From positions 1 through 54,104 of the forward strand of contig JAFSKK010000039.1 of NCBI GenBank assembly GCA_017448965.1: a stretch of DNA of 54,104 nt, written 5' to 3'. Below, piece by piece: positions 26,201 to 35,104 of the stretch (its first letter is position 1; each line of letters starts with the position of its first letter). The position numbers and the translations under genes were made by a program. The DNA is from Bacteroidaceae bacterium (GTDB taxonomy: Bacteria; Bacteroidota; Bacteroidia; Bacteroidales; Bacteroidaceae). The notes beneath the pieces are model-generated. The model was not told where the DNA came from. It made no database searches and worked only from the letters and a program-made list of their open reading frames with translations.

Positions 26201-29200
26201 CACCATAACGGTGAAAGACCCCAAGCTGACTTACAACGCCATCTACAACCGCATCTACCGTGCACCGGTGGAGGTGACCTACAAGCAGTTGGGCTACGAC
26301 TCGTTCGACTATTTCGGCGACAAGAACTACTACGCCAGCGAACTGACGGGCGAGACGGTGGAGGTGCCTCTGGCATTCCCGAACCCCGCCGACACGACGA
26401 AGGCGGTTTACAGCTTCACGTACCCCGTGTTCAGCATTGATCGCAAATATACCATCGAGTTGCAGGTGGGCGAGAACTATCTTTACAACAACGACCCAGC
26501 CGGCAAGGTTGACATCGTCCGACTGGGCGGCGGCATGGCCATGATGCAGAACGGCATGAACCCCGGTTCATACGATGAGCCAGTGGCGATAGACAGCCTC
26601 GGACGGGCACGCTTCACCGTACAGGCCAGCCAGACCACCAACATGAAAAATTCGCTGAAGACGGTGACCTTCACCGTGATGCGCGACGGAACCTTCCTTG
26701 AGGCTAAGCCCCTGCAGGGCTATGTGCTCAATATGTTCCCCGTTGGCGAGAGCACAGAACTTCTGACCGATGGTCAGCCTCTGCTGTTCGATATCCTGCG
26801 TGACCCGCCTGGATCCTACAGCTCGAACACGCTGGCTAAGGGCGCTACGCTGAACTATTCGTACATGATGAACCTGACGCTGATGGCAGGTATCATGATT
26901 ACCTACAAGGATGGTAAGAAACTGCAAACTTTGTCTGCCACCGTGGTGGCACCTCAAGGTTCAGGTACCGCTGTCGGTCCTATCAGTGCCGGAGAAACAC
27001 AGGAGGGATCTATTGACCAATTTATTTACTCAGCACAGGGCAGCAAGGCCTTCTCTTATACCATGGCCATCGGCAACAACATCAGCACCAGCGGCGACCC
27101 GTCGATGGTGGGTGCAGACGCCGACCTCTACATCGGTGCGGTGCAAAACGTGGTGGTGACGCCGATGTCCACCGTCCGCGCCGTGAACAAAAAGATGTTT
27201 GACCAGATAGCCGGTCGCCAGGGTGGCATCAACAAGGCATCTGAGATGACCAAGGACATCGACTATGGAACGGTGGTGAAGATTGCCGAGGGCTGTGATG
27301 CCAATGGTGACAGCATCTACCTGATACGCGACGTGGCACTGGGCTATGGTCCAAAGATACAGTCGCAGTTCATCTACTCGCAGAAGCAAATCCTGACGCA
27401 GATTATTCCTAACAAGGCGAAGGAGATTGTCGATATGATGTTCTGTGGCACCAAGGACGAGGCGCAGGCGATAGCCGACAGGACTGGCAAGCCTGTCTAT
27501 TGGTCGCTGCGCGAACCTAAGGACTCGATGTTTGCCGTGGTGAACAAGCAATTGTCCGACCGTGCCTACAACTACAACATCGACAAAGCCGAAAAGGGCA
27601 TCAACTACATGGTAGTGATACCTAATGGCACATCGCCGGATCAGTTCAACGATGAGGTGACAGAGAAGTACCAGATCATCAAGGCCTGGACGGAGATGAT
27701 CGCCCAGAACGAGTATGAGAAACTGCAAGCCAGCGACCTGCTGACCAACTATGACATAGCTGGTGCTCAAGGTGTGAACTACAGCGAGACCTTCGACAGT
27801 AACTTCTCTAACTCATGGACGCACCACTTCCCCGTTGCCACCGAGGTTGACTACTTCGGCCCCGGCATCAGTTATGCCACTTCGGCCTTCTCTATTGGTG
27901 CTACCATTGTGGGCAGTATCCTTGCTTCAATGGAAGAGATGAAATATTGGAAAAGCCCTGGAGTGGCTACCTCCAAGGTGGATATTAGCAAGGACGATGG
28001 ATGGAATGCGTCGCTTGATTTCGCTGGCAAACTGAGCCAGTGGACCATTACCCCTGTGGCTTTATACCAGACGGTAGGTGCCAATTCTGAGGCTAAGGCG
28101 TTCAACCGTACGGAGAGCTTTACCATTGCAACCGACCCGATGAGCCGTCTGAGTGTGGATGTCTATCGCGTGAAGCCCCTGTATGAGTATGATAAGTCCG
28201 GGTCGTTAGTCCATAACATGATCAATCCACGGTATATCGCTAACGATTCCGTAGGTGTTACCAACATCTTTACGAACTACCAATTCGAGAAGATGACTGA
28301 TTTGGTGACTGATTTCGTGGGTAAGGAGGCTCGCGAAGATGGCCTCACAGGTCCGCGTGGCTTCGTCTTCCGCACCCGTGGCGGTGCTACTCAGAATCCG
28401 TGGGAAGACCAGCGCACGACGAAGTTCTATGAAACGGGACGGGAACTTGATGCCCGCACGCTGAAGATTGTGAACCCGAAGATTCGCTTAGACAAGCAGG
28501 ATGTGAGTGGCGTGTCCATCAACGATGCAGCCCACTTCAAGGTGTATGTGAGCAACGAGAGCGAGAAGCCCGAGGCTACCGAGGGTCTGACCGTCCTGCA
28601 GTTGTTCTCCGTTGACCAGACTAACACCAACGGTGCGAAGATTAGCGTCAACGGACAGACACTGACCACTGGCGGCATGACCATATCGGTGGTGCCGGGC
28701 TCGGAAACGGAACTCGACATGGAGGTTCGTGCCGGCCAGGGTTTCGACTTCATGGGTCTGACCATCGGCGTGATGTCGCCTACCGACGCTGTCAATACCA
28801 AGGAACTCGTCTCGTTCAATGTTCACTACCTGCATGAGGCAGGAGGCTTGGCCATTGCTGTGCCGGGTGACAAGTGGGTGCTGAACACCAATGCGCAGAT
28901 GGATTCGAAGCGCGGCTGGTACTTGCCTGTCACCATCAACGGCTTCGACCGTCACCAGCACAACTTCGACCATATTGAGTTCCAGTACAAGGAGTCGCAG
29001 CGCGGCGATGACTCGTGGACGAACATCTGCTCGTTCTATGCAGACCCGACGCTGATGGCCAATGCCAACGGCGTTCGCAAGCTGATTCCAGAGAACGGTA
29101 ACATCGTGACTGAGTTCTTCGGCGAGAGCTGGGTGATTGAACGCAGCTACGACCTGCGAGCTGTGCTCTTCTGCCGCAATGGCAGTGACTTCCTGACCAC

Positions 29201-32200
29201 ATCGTCGAAGATCATCAGCGGTATCAAGGACACGCGCCGTCCACAACTGTTCGGCACACCTGAGCCGAAGAGCGGTCTGCTGACCAATGGCGACGACATT
29301 GTGTTCAACTTCTCTGAGGATATTGAATATAACTATCTGAGCGCCATCACCAACTTCGAGGTGAAGGGCGAGGTGAACAACAACTCGCTCTCTGAGATGG
29401 TTAGCGTGCAGTTTGCAGGCAAGGCCAGCGTAGAGAGCGAAGCTAAGCGCAACTTCAGCGGTAAGGATTTGACCATCGACATGAGAGTGAAACCTGCCGA
29501 GACGGGACGCGATATGCCGCTGTTCTCGCACGGCACGAACGGTCAGAATCTGCAACTGTGGCTGACGAGCGACTTCATGCTGAAGGCTGTGGTCAACAAT
29601 CAAACCTTCACGTCTGATGAGGCCATCGTGAAGAAAGGCTTCACACAGGTGGCTGTCAGCATCAACCAGACGGACAGCACGCTGACGTTCTTCAACGGCG
29701 GCGTGGAGATTGGGCGCAACAAACTGAACGCTCTGTACTACGGTACGGGTCCGCTCATCTTCGGTCGCACCAACGAACTGGATCGCAATGAGAGCCTGTA
29801 CTATGAGGGCCGCATGATGGAGGCACGCCTGTGGTACGCCGCCATGGACGGTGGACTTATCGGCACGACCTACGGCGGTCGCCGACTGACGGGCTACGAG
29901 AGAAACCTCGTAGACTACTACCCAATGAACGAAGGCTCGGGCGACTATGTCATCGACCATACCCAGGGTGCCAACGCTAAACTGATGGGCGCTTCGTGGG
30001 CCATCCCACGCGGTCTGTCGCTGCACTTGGAGAAGGCCGACAAGGGTGTGCTTCTGGATAAGAACGCCATGAACCGCACCAGCGAGCATGACTACACGTT
30101 GATGTTCTGGTTCAAGACAGATGCCGACGGTCGCGGCGCACTGCTGAGCAACGGTCGCGGACTGAGGGAGGACATCGGTGCTGAGAACCTGTTCCACATT
30201 GGTTTCGAAGGCGACAAGCTGATGTACCGCACGAACGGCTTTGAGGCTGAAGTGCCAGGCGACTGGAGCGACGGCCAGTGGCACAACTTCGCCATGACGG
30301 TGAACCGTGCCCGCAACGTGGCGAACATCTATATGGATCAAGAATTGCGCACGACCTTCGAGGCTGACTCCATTGGTGGTATCAGTGGCGGTTATCCGCT
30401 CATCGGTGCTACCCGCTACGACGTGGTGAAGGAGAATGGCGATGTGGAGGTGATGGATGACGACGATGCTCTGACGGGTAACGTGGACGAACTGCTGTTC
30501 TTTGCCCAGGCACTGCCACAGGAACTCATCAACACATACGCGAAGAAGAGTCCGAACGGCGACGAGGCGGGTCTGCTGACCTATCTGGCCTTCGACCGCA
30601 CAGAACGTCAGAAGGACAACGACCTCGAACTGGTGCCATACGCATACAGCAAGAAGATCTATCTGGACGACAAGGGCGAACCACGTTATCAGCTTGATCC
30701 GCTGACGAAGGAACCTACTGGAACATTGGTACGTGACTATCTGTTTGTGGATGAAGAAGATGTCGTGCTGACGCACTTCGACCAGACGCAGGCTGCTCCT
30801 GTGGTGCCTTACGAGGAGGTGAAGAACCTGAAGTTCGGCTTCATCGGCAGAGGTAATCAGCTGATGGTAGAGCTTGACGAGAATGCCGCTCGACTGAACC
30901 ACCGCAACATCTACGTGACGGTGCGCGACATCGAGGACAAGAACGGCAACACGATGGCTTCGCCTCAGACGGCTTGCTACTATGTGACCAACAGCAGCCT
31001 GCAGTGGTTATTGAACAGAGCGGACTACACCATTAAGTATGGCACTGGCGAGAATGCAGGCGAGGAACTGACGCTGCCGTTCTACAACCACGGCTCCATC
31101 AGCCACACCTACACGATTGAGAACTGCCCGAAGTGGCTCAAGCTCGACAAGTACACCGATGTGGTGGCACCGCAATTTCTGGATGGTGTCGAAGCTGTCA
31201 TCAGCAAAGACCTGAACATCGGTACGTATAACGAGATTATCTATCTGACCGACGAGGAGGGTATCACCGAACCGTTCTACTTCAACCTGACGGTGGAAGG
31301 CGACAAGCCTGACTGGGCACAGAACGTGAGCGGTGACCTCCTGCAGAACTCGATGAACATCAGCGGACAGGTTTATCTGTACGATGAACTGGACACCGAT
31401 GCACGCGACATCGTGGGTGTCTTCGACAATGAGAATGTCTGCCACGGCTATGCGAACATCAGCCACGATGCACAGACTGGCGAGACGGCTCTGTACCTGA
31501 CTGTCTATGACAACCAGACGAGCGGGCGCGAACTGAACTTCCGTCTGTGGCAGTACAGCACGGGACGCGAGATTTTGCTGACACCAGAGGACAGCATCAA
31601 GTTCCAGAAGGATGCCATGCTGGGCAGCAACAAGCCTGTCCGCTTCGACGGCAGCGATGCCTTCGTACAGAACTTCAAGCTGAGCAAGGGCTGGAACTGG
31701 GTATCGTTCAACGTGAACAGCGAACAGCTGAAGGACGTGAACAAACTGCTCAGCAGCATGCCTTGGAGCGATGGCGACATCCTGACCGAACTGGGCAGCA
31801 ACATGACGCTGACTTACGAGAAGGCTCAAAAGCAATGGCTGGCATCTGGCAGCACTGCGAACATGGAGATCTCACCGAAGAAGGCGTATGCCATCATGGT
31901 TCATGAGGATTGCACCTTCCCAATCGGTGGCACCGTCATCAGCGAGAAGGATGCACGCACCATCACGCTGAACAAGGGCTGGAACGCCATTGGCTACACG
32001 CCGATGACGAACCTGACCGTGGAAACGGCACTGAGCGACTACTACGACGAGGCTGAGCCAGGCGACGTAATCAAGAGCCACACGGAGTTTGCTTACTTCA
32101 CCAAGGCTGGCAACTCAGGACGCTGGCGCGGCAGCTTGCAGTACATGAAGCCTGGCGAGGGTTACCTGATGCTTCGCAAGGGTGCTACGAGTGCCTCGTT

Positions 32201-32696
32201 CGCTTATCCGTACTACGAGATGGGTAGCAGCTTCCGTGAGGACTGGTCGCAAACCACAAACCGCAGTGCAGTCGCGCTTGCCAACAAGCGTTCGACCATG
32301 AGCGTGAGCGCTACCGTGGAAGGCTTCGATACCGAAGAAGGCGACCGCTTGGTGGCTTACGCAAACGGCGAAACAGTGGGTGAGGCTGTGATGACGGCTG
32401 ACGGTGAAACGCAGCCCGCAGGTGGACTCTTCTACCTCAGCATCGGTGGCGATGGACAGCAGCCTATCTGGTTCGCAATTGAGCGTGACGGTGAGATTGT
32501 TGCTTCTTCTGGTGAAATCATGACCTTCAAGACGAATGATGTCATCGGTACTCCTGACGAGCCTACGGCTATCAGCTTCGTGCAGGCGATTTATGAAAAC
32601 GGTAAGTGGTACACCCTCTCTGGTGTGCAGCTGCCGAAGAAGCCAACACAAAGAGGTATCTACATCTTTAACAGGAAGAAGATCGTCGTGAAATGA
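20295..32696 (+). CDS. Giant secreted multidomain surface protein (4133 residues)
   Basis: An exported protein of 4133 residues with a signal peptide (MKKNLNVLRGRPWLVLLALF...PQTAAA) and a C-terminal sorting tail (WYTLSGVQL...RGIYIFNRKKIVVK). Order seen: beta-rich N-terminus; four related beta-helix units starting near 530, 791, 1009 and 1222, each opening with W..FRD.V..AKGQYDVNA and carrying FDGNGHTLT; a fibronectin III-like domain (about 1535-1634); two carboxypeptidase-regulatory-like folds (about 1639-1795); an unrecognised 1100-residue core; two LamG/jellyroll-like domains (about 3054-3190 and 3240-3425); paired GWNWVSFNV/GWNAIGYTP domains (about 3795-3980); and a final beta domain before the tail. 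No catalytic site is recognised. The domains suggest glycan or matrix binding. It is followed by a lipoprotein with a related domain and a DUF4421 gene. Confidence 0.88.
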   Translation: MKKNLNVLRGRPWLVLLALFAWLLPQTAAADLSYEDDPDNYTVELGGSNVIYFTAPCYDTSGADTWIYDGNLRVSVDGADPITIFHWESKTDIDNDKTTLPVNFTTTADGFFDITLGNSRNTFRLTKNNGGWKDVVRNSDGKTFGFSAEWAVPYNLLGKKLRFTWYVKRNGNSATVLDRQVPGLQAKEISMPAASAKLEPFVSLPMLSANNPGKLEIPWFLASDSIVSAHYEYTDDTGKRHEEKIEKVKSSSILLDANVPYRNFRVVCSYKEASDKGSYLIENQGSAVQNIPVIHTPVGVTARQLDGQNLKVEVKWNITYPDDEDLTPTDFFEVQRSITGEEKDFVTIQQLPYISVSKQSTYTFVDNTLMDDITPDMLVNGGTLDKLTYRVRRTITKDWNWAKNSCFASTKCVVDNLHLLRIKNYSAKWEDKNAYTVHVSWNYADEHGAVWDERAQMVLRVAMKNRDGQPVDTQVYTLDQNDRAQCYKIISLSRSCVNYDIEMYVEQGESPLNYIIPTTENGYFNIKSAEDWKTFRDMVEAAKGQYDVNARLYANISTDLSIGWGEDIAYRGTFDGNGHTLTFNNTSHSSNDFVALFRYAKDYTIQNLHLTGNVKGGIHSAGLVGHSDASEGGRNTIQNCRVSVNVESTKTHAGGIVGHGLEAAHTITDCLFDGSIKCSSGNSAGAIIGWSNKNDGDMVTNCLEKGTYTNIKNLGMNFTHGVGAWGNGDHGSNNWTSHNWAEASQVGSRSAAELIEELGSSNWVTDNGTVVPKTNTITGITNFFFPIRSYDDWVAFRDKVQAAKGQYDVNARLYADVNAGTIMVGWEQEYSYRGIFDGNGHTLTFSVNDHGVENLAPFKYVGNATIRNLRTAGTINNDHKFSAGLIANVLPNSTVSIENCRSSMALNCSVDGDATNGGFVAVVHVDANVTFLNCKFDGSFQGANSSHNGGYVGYTNGPVTIENCLFAPASINTKSEGSETWARVGIGSLNVINSYATRDFTALVVIRNANDWTTFRDMVEKAKGQYDVNAILAADISSNTSAGDEAYPYRGTFDGNGHTLTINISHNSSCQAPFRYASNATFRNLRTAGTLTVGGMFNGGLIGEVIAGSTVNIENCHSSMTINCSLSGDGTNGGFIGHIMVTDAKVTFRNCKFDGSFEGANSSCNGGFVGWSSSPITFVNCLFTPASVKTDPYDSDTWARGGNYTTSNCYATKEFIHVINNFSDWEEFRKAVDSRGNHSVNAILNADISANTSINNFKGMFDGNAHSIEMSCPMFNSADGYTIKNLHVKGGYGGNQHVAGLVVSSLNANIQSCWVSTSIHCNTTHAGGFIGHAQDSPQTINNCLFDGAISTKNDGKNDGTSYVGAFIGWGGGADNHVTNCLEDGNYYYVDHAGFCYKGSGSAWGNTGNSKNNYTYKGVSWNEVNYAGIRHNNINYVVEKLGSGWYADGDKALPKMTRRDLWNNVGSLSASDLASKLGPDWKVDGNKVVPVMSTTSVTETDFEQYFTFGWTKEDDELVPETTTVEEPVYTEITKPTLPNFYHKNTGTIDKTLVTTTRQSSVLLAWNTDGNPIDYFTVMRRVKGQGDDAWKEIATFLDDMSYEDTSVSPLATYEYKVLGVNDCEGRDSTATEVKVGECKHTGRVDGYVRFNDGTSAAGIQVDINYKGKKVMSVFTDDSGHFVADELSYQGGASVTYDVSAVGKNGEDFSPKGFSVTFDAHSNDETLREISILNGKRFSGYVMYDGTSIPVKGANFKVNGKKVYNTKGKLLETEYDGSFSFRVLPGNDTIQVVMDGHNFTNDGYFKGATGHNFTDDVAGIYFYDATKVKLAGRVVGGEEQGQKPLGNNLSTNNLGDSLTIVLTLEGDNTSWLVYDNLNPNKTEREEVVRHQRNGNKHFTSVKTQRKRMTVWPDPTTGEYELLLPPVRWKVQQVYCTGYPTLFQEGQVSEVIDLTDCLTPNTITYTGSYKDVDTITVKDPKLTYNAIYNRIYRAPVEVTYKQLGYDSFDYFGDKNYYASELTGETVEVPLAFPNPADTTKAVYSFTYPVFSIDRKYTIELQVGENYLYNNDPAGKVDIVRLGGGMAMMQNGMNPGSYDEPVAIDSLGRARFTVQASQTTNMKNSLKTVTFTVMRDGTFLEAKPLQGYVLNMFPVGESTELLTDGQPLLFDILRDPPGSYSSNTLAKGATLNYSYMMNLTLMAGIMITYKDGKKLQTLSATVVAPQGSGTAVGPISAGETQEGSIDQFIYSAQGSKAFSYTMAIGNNISTSGDPSMVGADADLYIGAVQNVVVTPMSTVRAVNKKMFDQIAGRQGGINKASEMTKDIDYGTVVKIAEGCDANGDSIYLIRDVALGYGPKIQSQFIYSQKQILTQIIPNKAKEIVDMMFCGTKDEAQAIADRTGKPVYWSLREPKDSMFAVVNKQLSDRAYNYNIDKAEKGINYMVVIPNGTSPDQFNDEVTEKYQIIKAWTEMIAQNEYEKLQASDLLTNYDIAGAQGVNYSETFDSNFSNSWTHHFPVATEVDYFGPGISYATSAFSIGATIVGSILASMEEMKYWKSPGVATSKVDISKDDGWNASLDFAGKLSQWTITPVALYQTVGANSEAKAFNRTESFTIATDPMSRLSVDVYRVKPLYEYDKSGSLVHNMINPRYIANDSVGVTNIFTNYQFEKMTDLVTDFVGKEAREDGLTGPRGFVFRTRGGATQNPWEDQRTTKFYETGRELDARTLKIVNPKIRLDKQDVSGVSINDAAHFKVYVSNESEKPEATEGLTVLQLFSVDQTNTNGAKISVNGQTLTTGGMTISVVPGSETELDMEVRAGQGFDFMGLTIGVMSPTDAVNTKELVSFNVHYLHEAGGLAIAVPGDKWVLNTNAQMDSKRGWYLPVTINGFDRHQHNFDHIEFQYKESQRGDDSWTNICSFYADPTLMANANGVRKLIPENGNIVTEFFGESWVIERSYDLRAVLFCRNGSDFLTTSSKIISGIKDTRRPQLFGTPEPKSGLLTNGDDIVFNFSEDIEYNYLSAITNFEVKGEVNNNSLSEMVSVQFAGKASVESEAKRNFSGKDLTIDMRVKPAETGRDMPLFSHGTNGQNLQLWLTSDFMLKAVVNNQTFTSDEAIVKKGFTQVAVSINQTDSTLTFFNGGVEIGRNKLNALYYGTGPLIFGRTNELDRNESLYYEGRMMEARLWYAAMDGGLIGTTYGGRRLTGYERNLVDYYPMNEGSGDYVIDHTQGANAKLMGASWAIPRGLSLHLEKADKGVLLDKNAMNRTSEHDYTLMFWFKTDADGRGALLSNGRGLREDIGAENLFHIGFEGDKLMYRTNGFEAEVPGDWSDGQWHNFAMTVNRARNVANIYMDQELRTTFEADSIGGISGGYPLIGATRYDVVKENGDVEVMDDDDALTGNVDELLFFAQALPQELINTYAKKSPNGDEAGLLTYLAFDRTERQKDNDLELVPYAYSKKIYLDDKGEPRYQLDPLTKEPTGTLVRDYLFVDEEDVVLTHFDQTQAAPVVPYEEVKNLKFGFIGRGNQLMVELDENAARLNHRNIYVTVRDIEDKNGNTMASPQTACYYVTNSSLQWLLNRADYTIKYGTGENAGEELTLPFYNHGSISHTYTIENCPKWLKLDKYTDVVAPQFLDGVEAVISKDLNIGTYNEIIYLTDEEGITEPFYFNLTVEGDKPDWAQNVSGDLLQNSMNISGQVYLYDELDTDARDIVGVFDNENVCHGYANISHDAQTGETALYLTVYDNQTSGRELNFRLWQYSTGREILLTPEDSIKFQKDAMLGSNKPVRFDGSDAFVQNFKLSKGWNWVSFNVNSEQLKDVNKLLSSMPWSDGDILTELGSNMTLTYEKAQKQWLASGSTANMEISPKKAYAIMVHEDCTFPIGGTVISEKDARTITLNKGWNAIGYTPMTNLTVETALSDYYDEAEPGDVIKSHTEFAYFTKAGNSGRWRGSLQYMKPGEGYLMLRKGATSASFAYPYYEMGSSFREDWSQTTNRSAVALANKRSTMSVSATVEGFDTEEGDRLVAYANGETVGEAVMTADGETQPAGGLFYLSIGGDGQQPIWFAIERDGEIVASSGEIMTFKTNDVIGTPDEPTAISFVQAIYENGKWYTLSGVQLPKKPTQRGIYIFNRKKIVVK

Positions 32697-32721
32697 ACAT
32701 TAATTGATAATTATGATTCAA

Positions 32722-32903
32722 ACAACGAATTTTACGAATGAAACTAATTTTGCCATCTGGGCAGGAGGTGTGTGTTCCATGCCGCAAGCGGCGACGAATG
32801 AAACCAATTCCATCCGGATTGCATTAGTGAGAAAGGTGCATTCGTGTCATACATCTCTGTCTGCATAGTTCGTTTATTAGTTTAATTCGTGAAATTCGTT
32901 GTT
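32722..32903. repeat. Intergenic inverted-repeat element, long form
   Basis: Its ends are 28-nt inverted repeats: the left arm starts AACAACGAATTTTACGAATG (32722-32749) and the right arm (32876-32903) is its near-perfect complement. A 64-bp short form with the same ends is at 35737-35800. The left arm and next bases (GAAACTAATTTTGCCATC.GG) recur there in opposite orientation. A second partial unit (GACGAATGAAACCAATTCC) lies inside. Confidence 0.75.
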
Positions 32904-32931
32904 GAAAAATATCCGAAATAATAATATGTAT

Positions 32932-33693
32932 ATGAAAACTAAATATTTATTGTTTGGATTGTTGGCGGCATTGGTGTGTGCTTGCAACGATAGCAATGAC
33001 AGCAATAGTGCCAGCTACACGGAGACCAAACTCAGTGAGGCGCCTGAGTGGCAGATAGACTGGACCAACAACCAGGAGCGTCCGAACTGGACGGAGCCGG
33101 ACTTCTCATCCATCTACGAGAACTGGACCATCCTGAAGGTGCAGATTGAGGATGAATTACAGCCTTATGTCTCCGATGGCGACATGATGGCGCTCTTCAT
33201 CAACGGTGAACTGCGCGGACTGGCAGAGCCTGCTGTCAACATAGGCACAGGACAGACAGAAAATGGCAAGTTCGTGTTGAAGGCCTGGGGCAACGAGACG
33301 GGCTCGGAAACGGTGAACATGTCGCTGCAATACTACAGCCAGACGCTGAAGCACATCTTCACGCTGTCTGACAACATCACTTTGGATCCGGACGAGACCA
33401 CTGGCATCGACGAGGACTTCATCCCGGAATTTACATACGGCTCTGCCAAATATCCCGTGGTGAAGACGGTGGGTGTGGAAAGCTTCCTGACCAAGGCTGG
33501 CATCACTCCCATCAGCGGTAATACGGTGGCTGCCTTTGTGGGCGAAGAGTGCCGTGGCACGGCGTCGCTATCTGCGTCTGGCAGTACGCAACTGGTCATT
33601 TTCGGTCGCACCGCAGGGGAGTCGGTAACGCTGAAATATTATGACGCTACAGTCGGCAAATTGTACACCATTTCCGATGCCATGAAATTGTAA
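32932..33693 (+). CDS. Lipoprotein companion of the giant surface protein
   Basis: 253 residues from the ATG at 32932 (MKTKYLLFGLLAALVCAC, lipobox LVCAC); a start two codons earlier is possible. The mature part holds two similar beta domains, each with the pattern GD..AlFiNGE.RG.A....G....V.....G..V....Y......IFT.SD (LFINGELRGLAEP and AFVGEECRGTASL). The same pattern appears near the end of the giant protein (VGVFDNENVCHGYA and VAYANGETVGEAV). I do not recognise a named family. The shared domain and the position, after a 235-nt gap, suggest the two work together at the cell surface. Confidence 0.75.
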   Translation: MKTKYLLFGLLAALVCACNDSNDSNSASYTETKLSEAPEWQIDWTNNQERPNWTEPDFSSIYENWTILKVQIEDELQPYVSDGDMMALFINGELRGLAEPAVNIGTGQTENGKFVLKAWGNETGSETVNMSLQYYSQTLKHIFTLSDNITLDPDETTGIDEDFIPEFTYGSAKYPVVKTVGVESFLTKAGITPISGNTVAAFVGEECRGTASLSASGSTQLVIFGRTAGESVTLKYYDATVGKLYTISDAMKL

Positions 33694-33714
33694 AACATCT
33701 AAAAACCGATCACT

Positions 33715-34977
33715 ATGAAACGTAAACTTATTGTTACCCTATGTGCCGTGCTCATCTCTTCTGTAGGCATGGCACAAGAAGGTGAATCGAAGGGACTTCT
33801 TCATCGAGTGAAGCAACTTGCCGATGCCACCATGGTGCATGGTGTAGACACCAACTACATCAAGACCCCTGCGCAACCCTGGCAAGTCAGCATCAAGAGC
33901 CGTGTGGCGCAGACGGACTTGCAGATGCACTCCACGGTCGACGGCGCTGAGCTGTTCGATGGAGGAGGCACGATGCCCCTCATCTTGGGAGTGGGCGACA
34001 TGGCCACCGACCCACGCATCATGACTCGTGTGTCCACCTCGGTGGGTGTGAAAGTGGGCTACAAAGGCCTCAGTGTCAGCTATTCCCTCCCTGTAGGCGG
34101 CGACAAAGGGCAGAACCTCTCTCTCAGAACTGCAGGCAGGTGGTACAGCGTCAACTTGCGTTGGCACAAGTTCAAGGCTAAAAATGCGAGAATCCACTAT
34201 GCTGGTGCTGCAAAATACAGATGGATTGAAGATTATAGCGAACAGACAGATGAAGTTTACTTCACCGATTGGTCAGAGCCTGAGTCTTGGGACTATTCAG
34301 AAAAGGAACCGTTTGCCTCACCTGTCAAACTCCAGACGCTGATATTCGATGGTTGCTACATCTTCAACAGCAAGAAGTTCTCCTATGCAGCCGCTTACAC
34401 CCAGAAGACCATCCAGGTGCGCTCTGCCGGGGCACCTATCGTAGGACTGATGGGTTACTATTCTGATTTTAAGTATAACGACCCTCGCAATGCTGAGCTT
34501 ATCTATGAGATGGACGGCATAGGACGTCTGCGCCAGTATCAGGTGAGTGTGGGTGGTGGATACGCCTACAACTTCGTGCCCGCCAAAGGATGGCTCATCA
34601 GTGGTATGTTCATGCCGATGGTGACGATAATGAATCGTACAAAAATCAACACGTACACGAGCAATGTGAAGGAAGTTGCCCACGAACACCTCACGGATTA
34701 TGCCGTTGCATGCTTGGAAGCCGAAAGTGCGGGAGAAGAATATCCTGAATTTCCAGAACTGTCATCGGATAGGTATACGATAGAGAGCGCGGGATCGAAC
34801 TCACGCAACAACCGCATCGCCCTCAACTTCACCGGTCGTTTGTCCGTCACCTACAACTGGGATCGCTACTTCATCAATGCCAACGGCCAGTTCAACAACT
34901 ACAATTTCAAGCATCAAGCCATGCGTGGCCACCTGAACGACTGGTTCATCAACGCATCGGTAGGTGTGAGATTGTAA
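33715..34977 (+). CDS. DUF4421-family exported protein, probable outer-membrane beta-barrel
   Basis: 420 residues with the signal peptide MKRKLIVTLCAVLISSVGMAQ. The sequence VHGVDTNYIKTPAQPWQVSIKSR is typical of DUF4421. Later strands alternate hydrophobic and polar residues with many aromatic residues (YKGLSVSYSLPVGG, YSVNLRWHKFKA, FINASVGVRL at the end), and the C-terminus closes like a barrel strand. Function unknown; a surface channel or anchor is inferred. It follows the lipoprotein gene by 21 nt and ends before a strong terminator, so it is the last gene of the surface group. Confidence 0.72.
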   Translation: MKRKLIVTLCAVLISSVGMAQEGESKGLLHRVKQLADATMVHGVDTNYIKTPAQPWQVSIKSRVAQTDLQMHSTVDGAELFDGGGTMPLILGVGDMATDPRIMTRVSTSVGVKVGYKGLSVSYSLPVGGDKGQNLSLRTAGRWYSVNLRWHKFKAKNARIHYAGAAKYRWIEDYSEQTDEVYFTDWSEPESWDYSEKEPFASPVKLQTLIFDGCYIFNSKKFSYAAAYTQKTIQVRSAGAPIVGLMGYYSDFKYNDPRNAELIYEMDGIGRLRQYQVSVGGGYAYNFVPAKGWLISGMFMPMVTIMNRTKINTYTSNVKEVAHEHLTDYAVACLEAESAGEEYPEFPELSSDRYTIESAGSNSRNNRIALNFTGRLSVTYNWDRYFINANGQFNNYNFKHQAMRGHLNDWFINASVGVRL

Positions 34978-35024
34978 GTTCATTGTCGTTACTACTTCAT
35001 AGACCACTTGAACTACTCAATTAA

Positions 35025-35064
35025 CAAGAAAACCTCGTTTCCTAATGAAAATGAGGTTTTCTTG
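35025..35064. terminator. Bidirectional terminator between convergent genes
   Basis: CAAGAAAACCTC (35025-35036) pairs perfectly with GAGGTTTTCTTG (35053-35064), with a 16-nt loop. It lies between the stops of the DUF4421 gene and the minus-strand lipoprotein gene. Confidence 0.85.
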
Positions 35065-35104
35065 TTGTTCTATTATTTGTAGCTCATTTTAGCTACGAGA
35101 CAAG

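Noticed and set aside
28488-30902. 804-codon open frame on the minus strand
   Set aside because: Lies wholly opposite the giant surface gene; the protein is His/Val/Gln-rich and has no domain, as expected of an antisense shadow.
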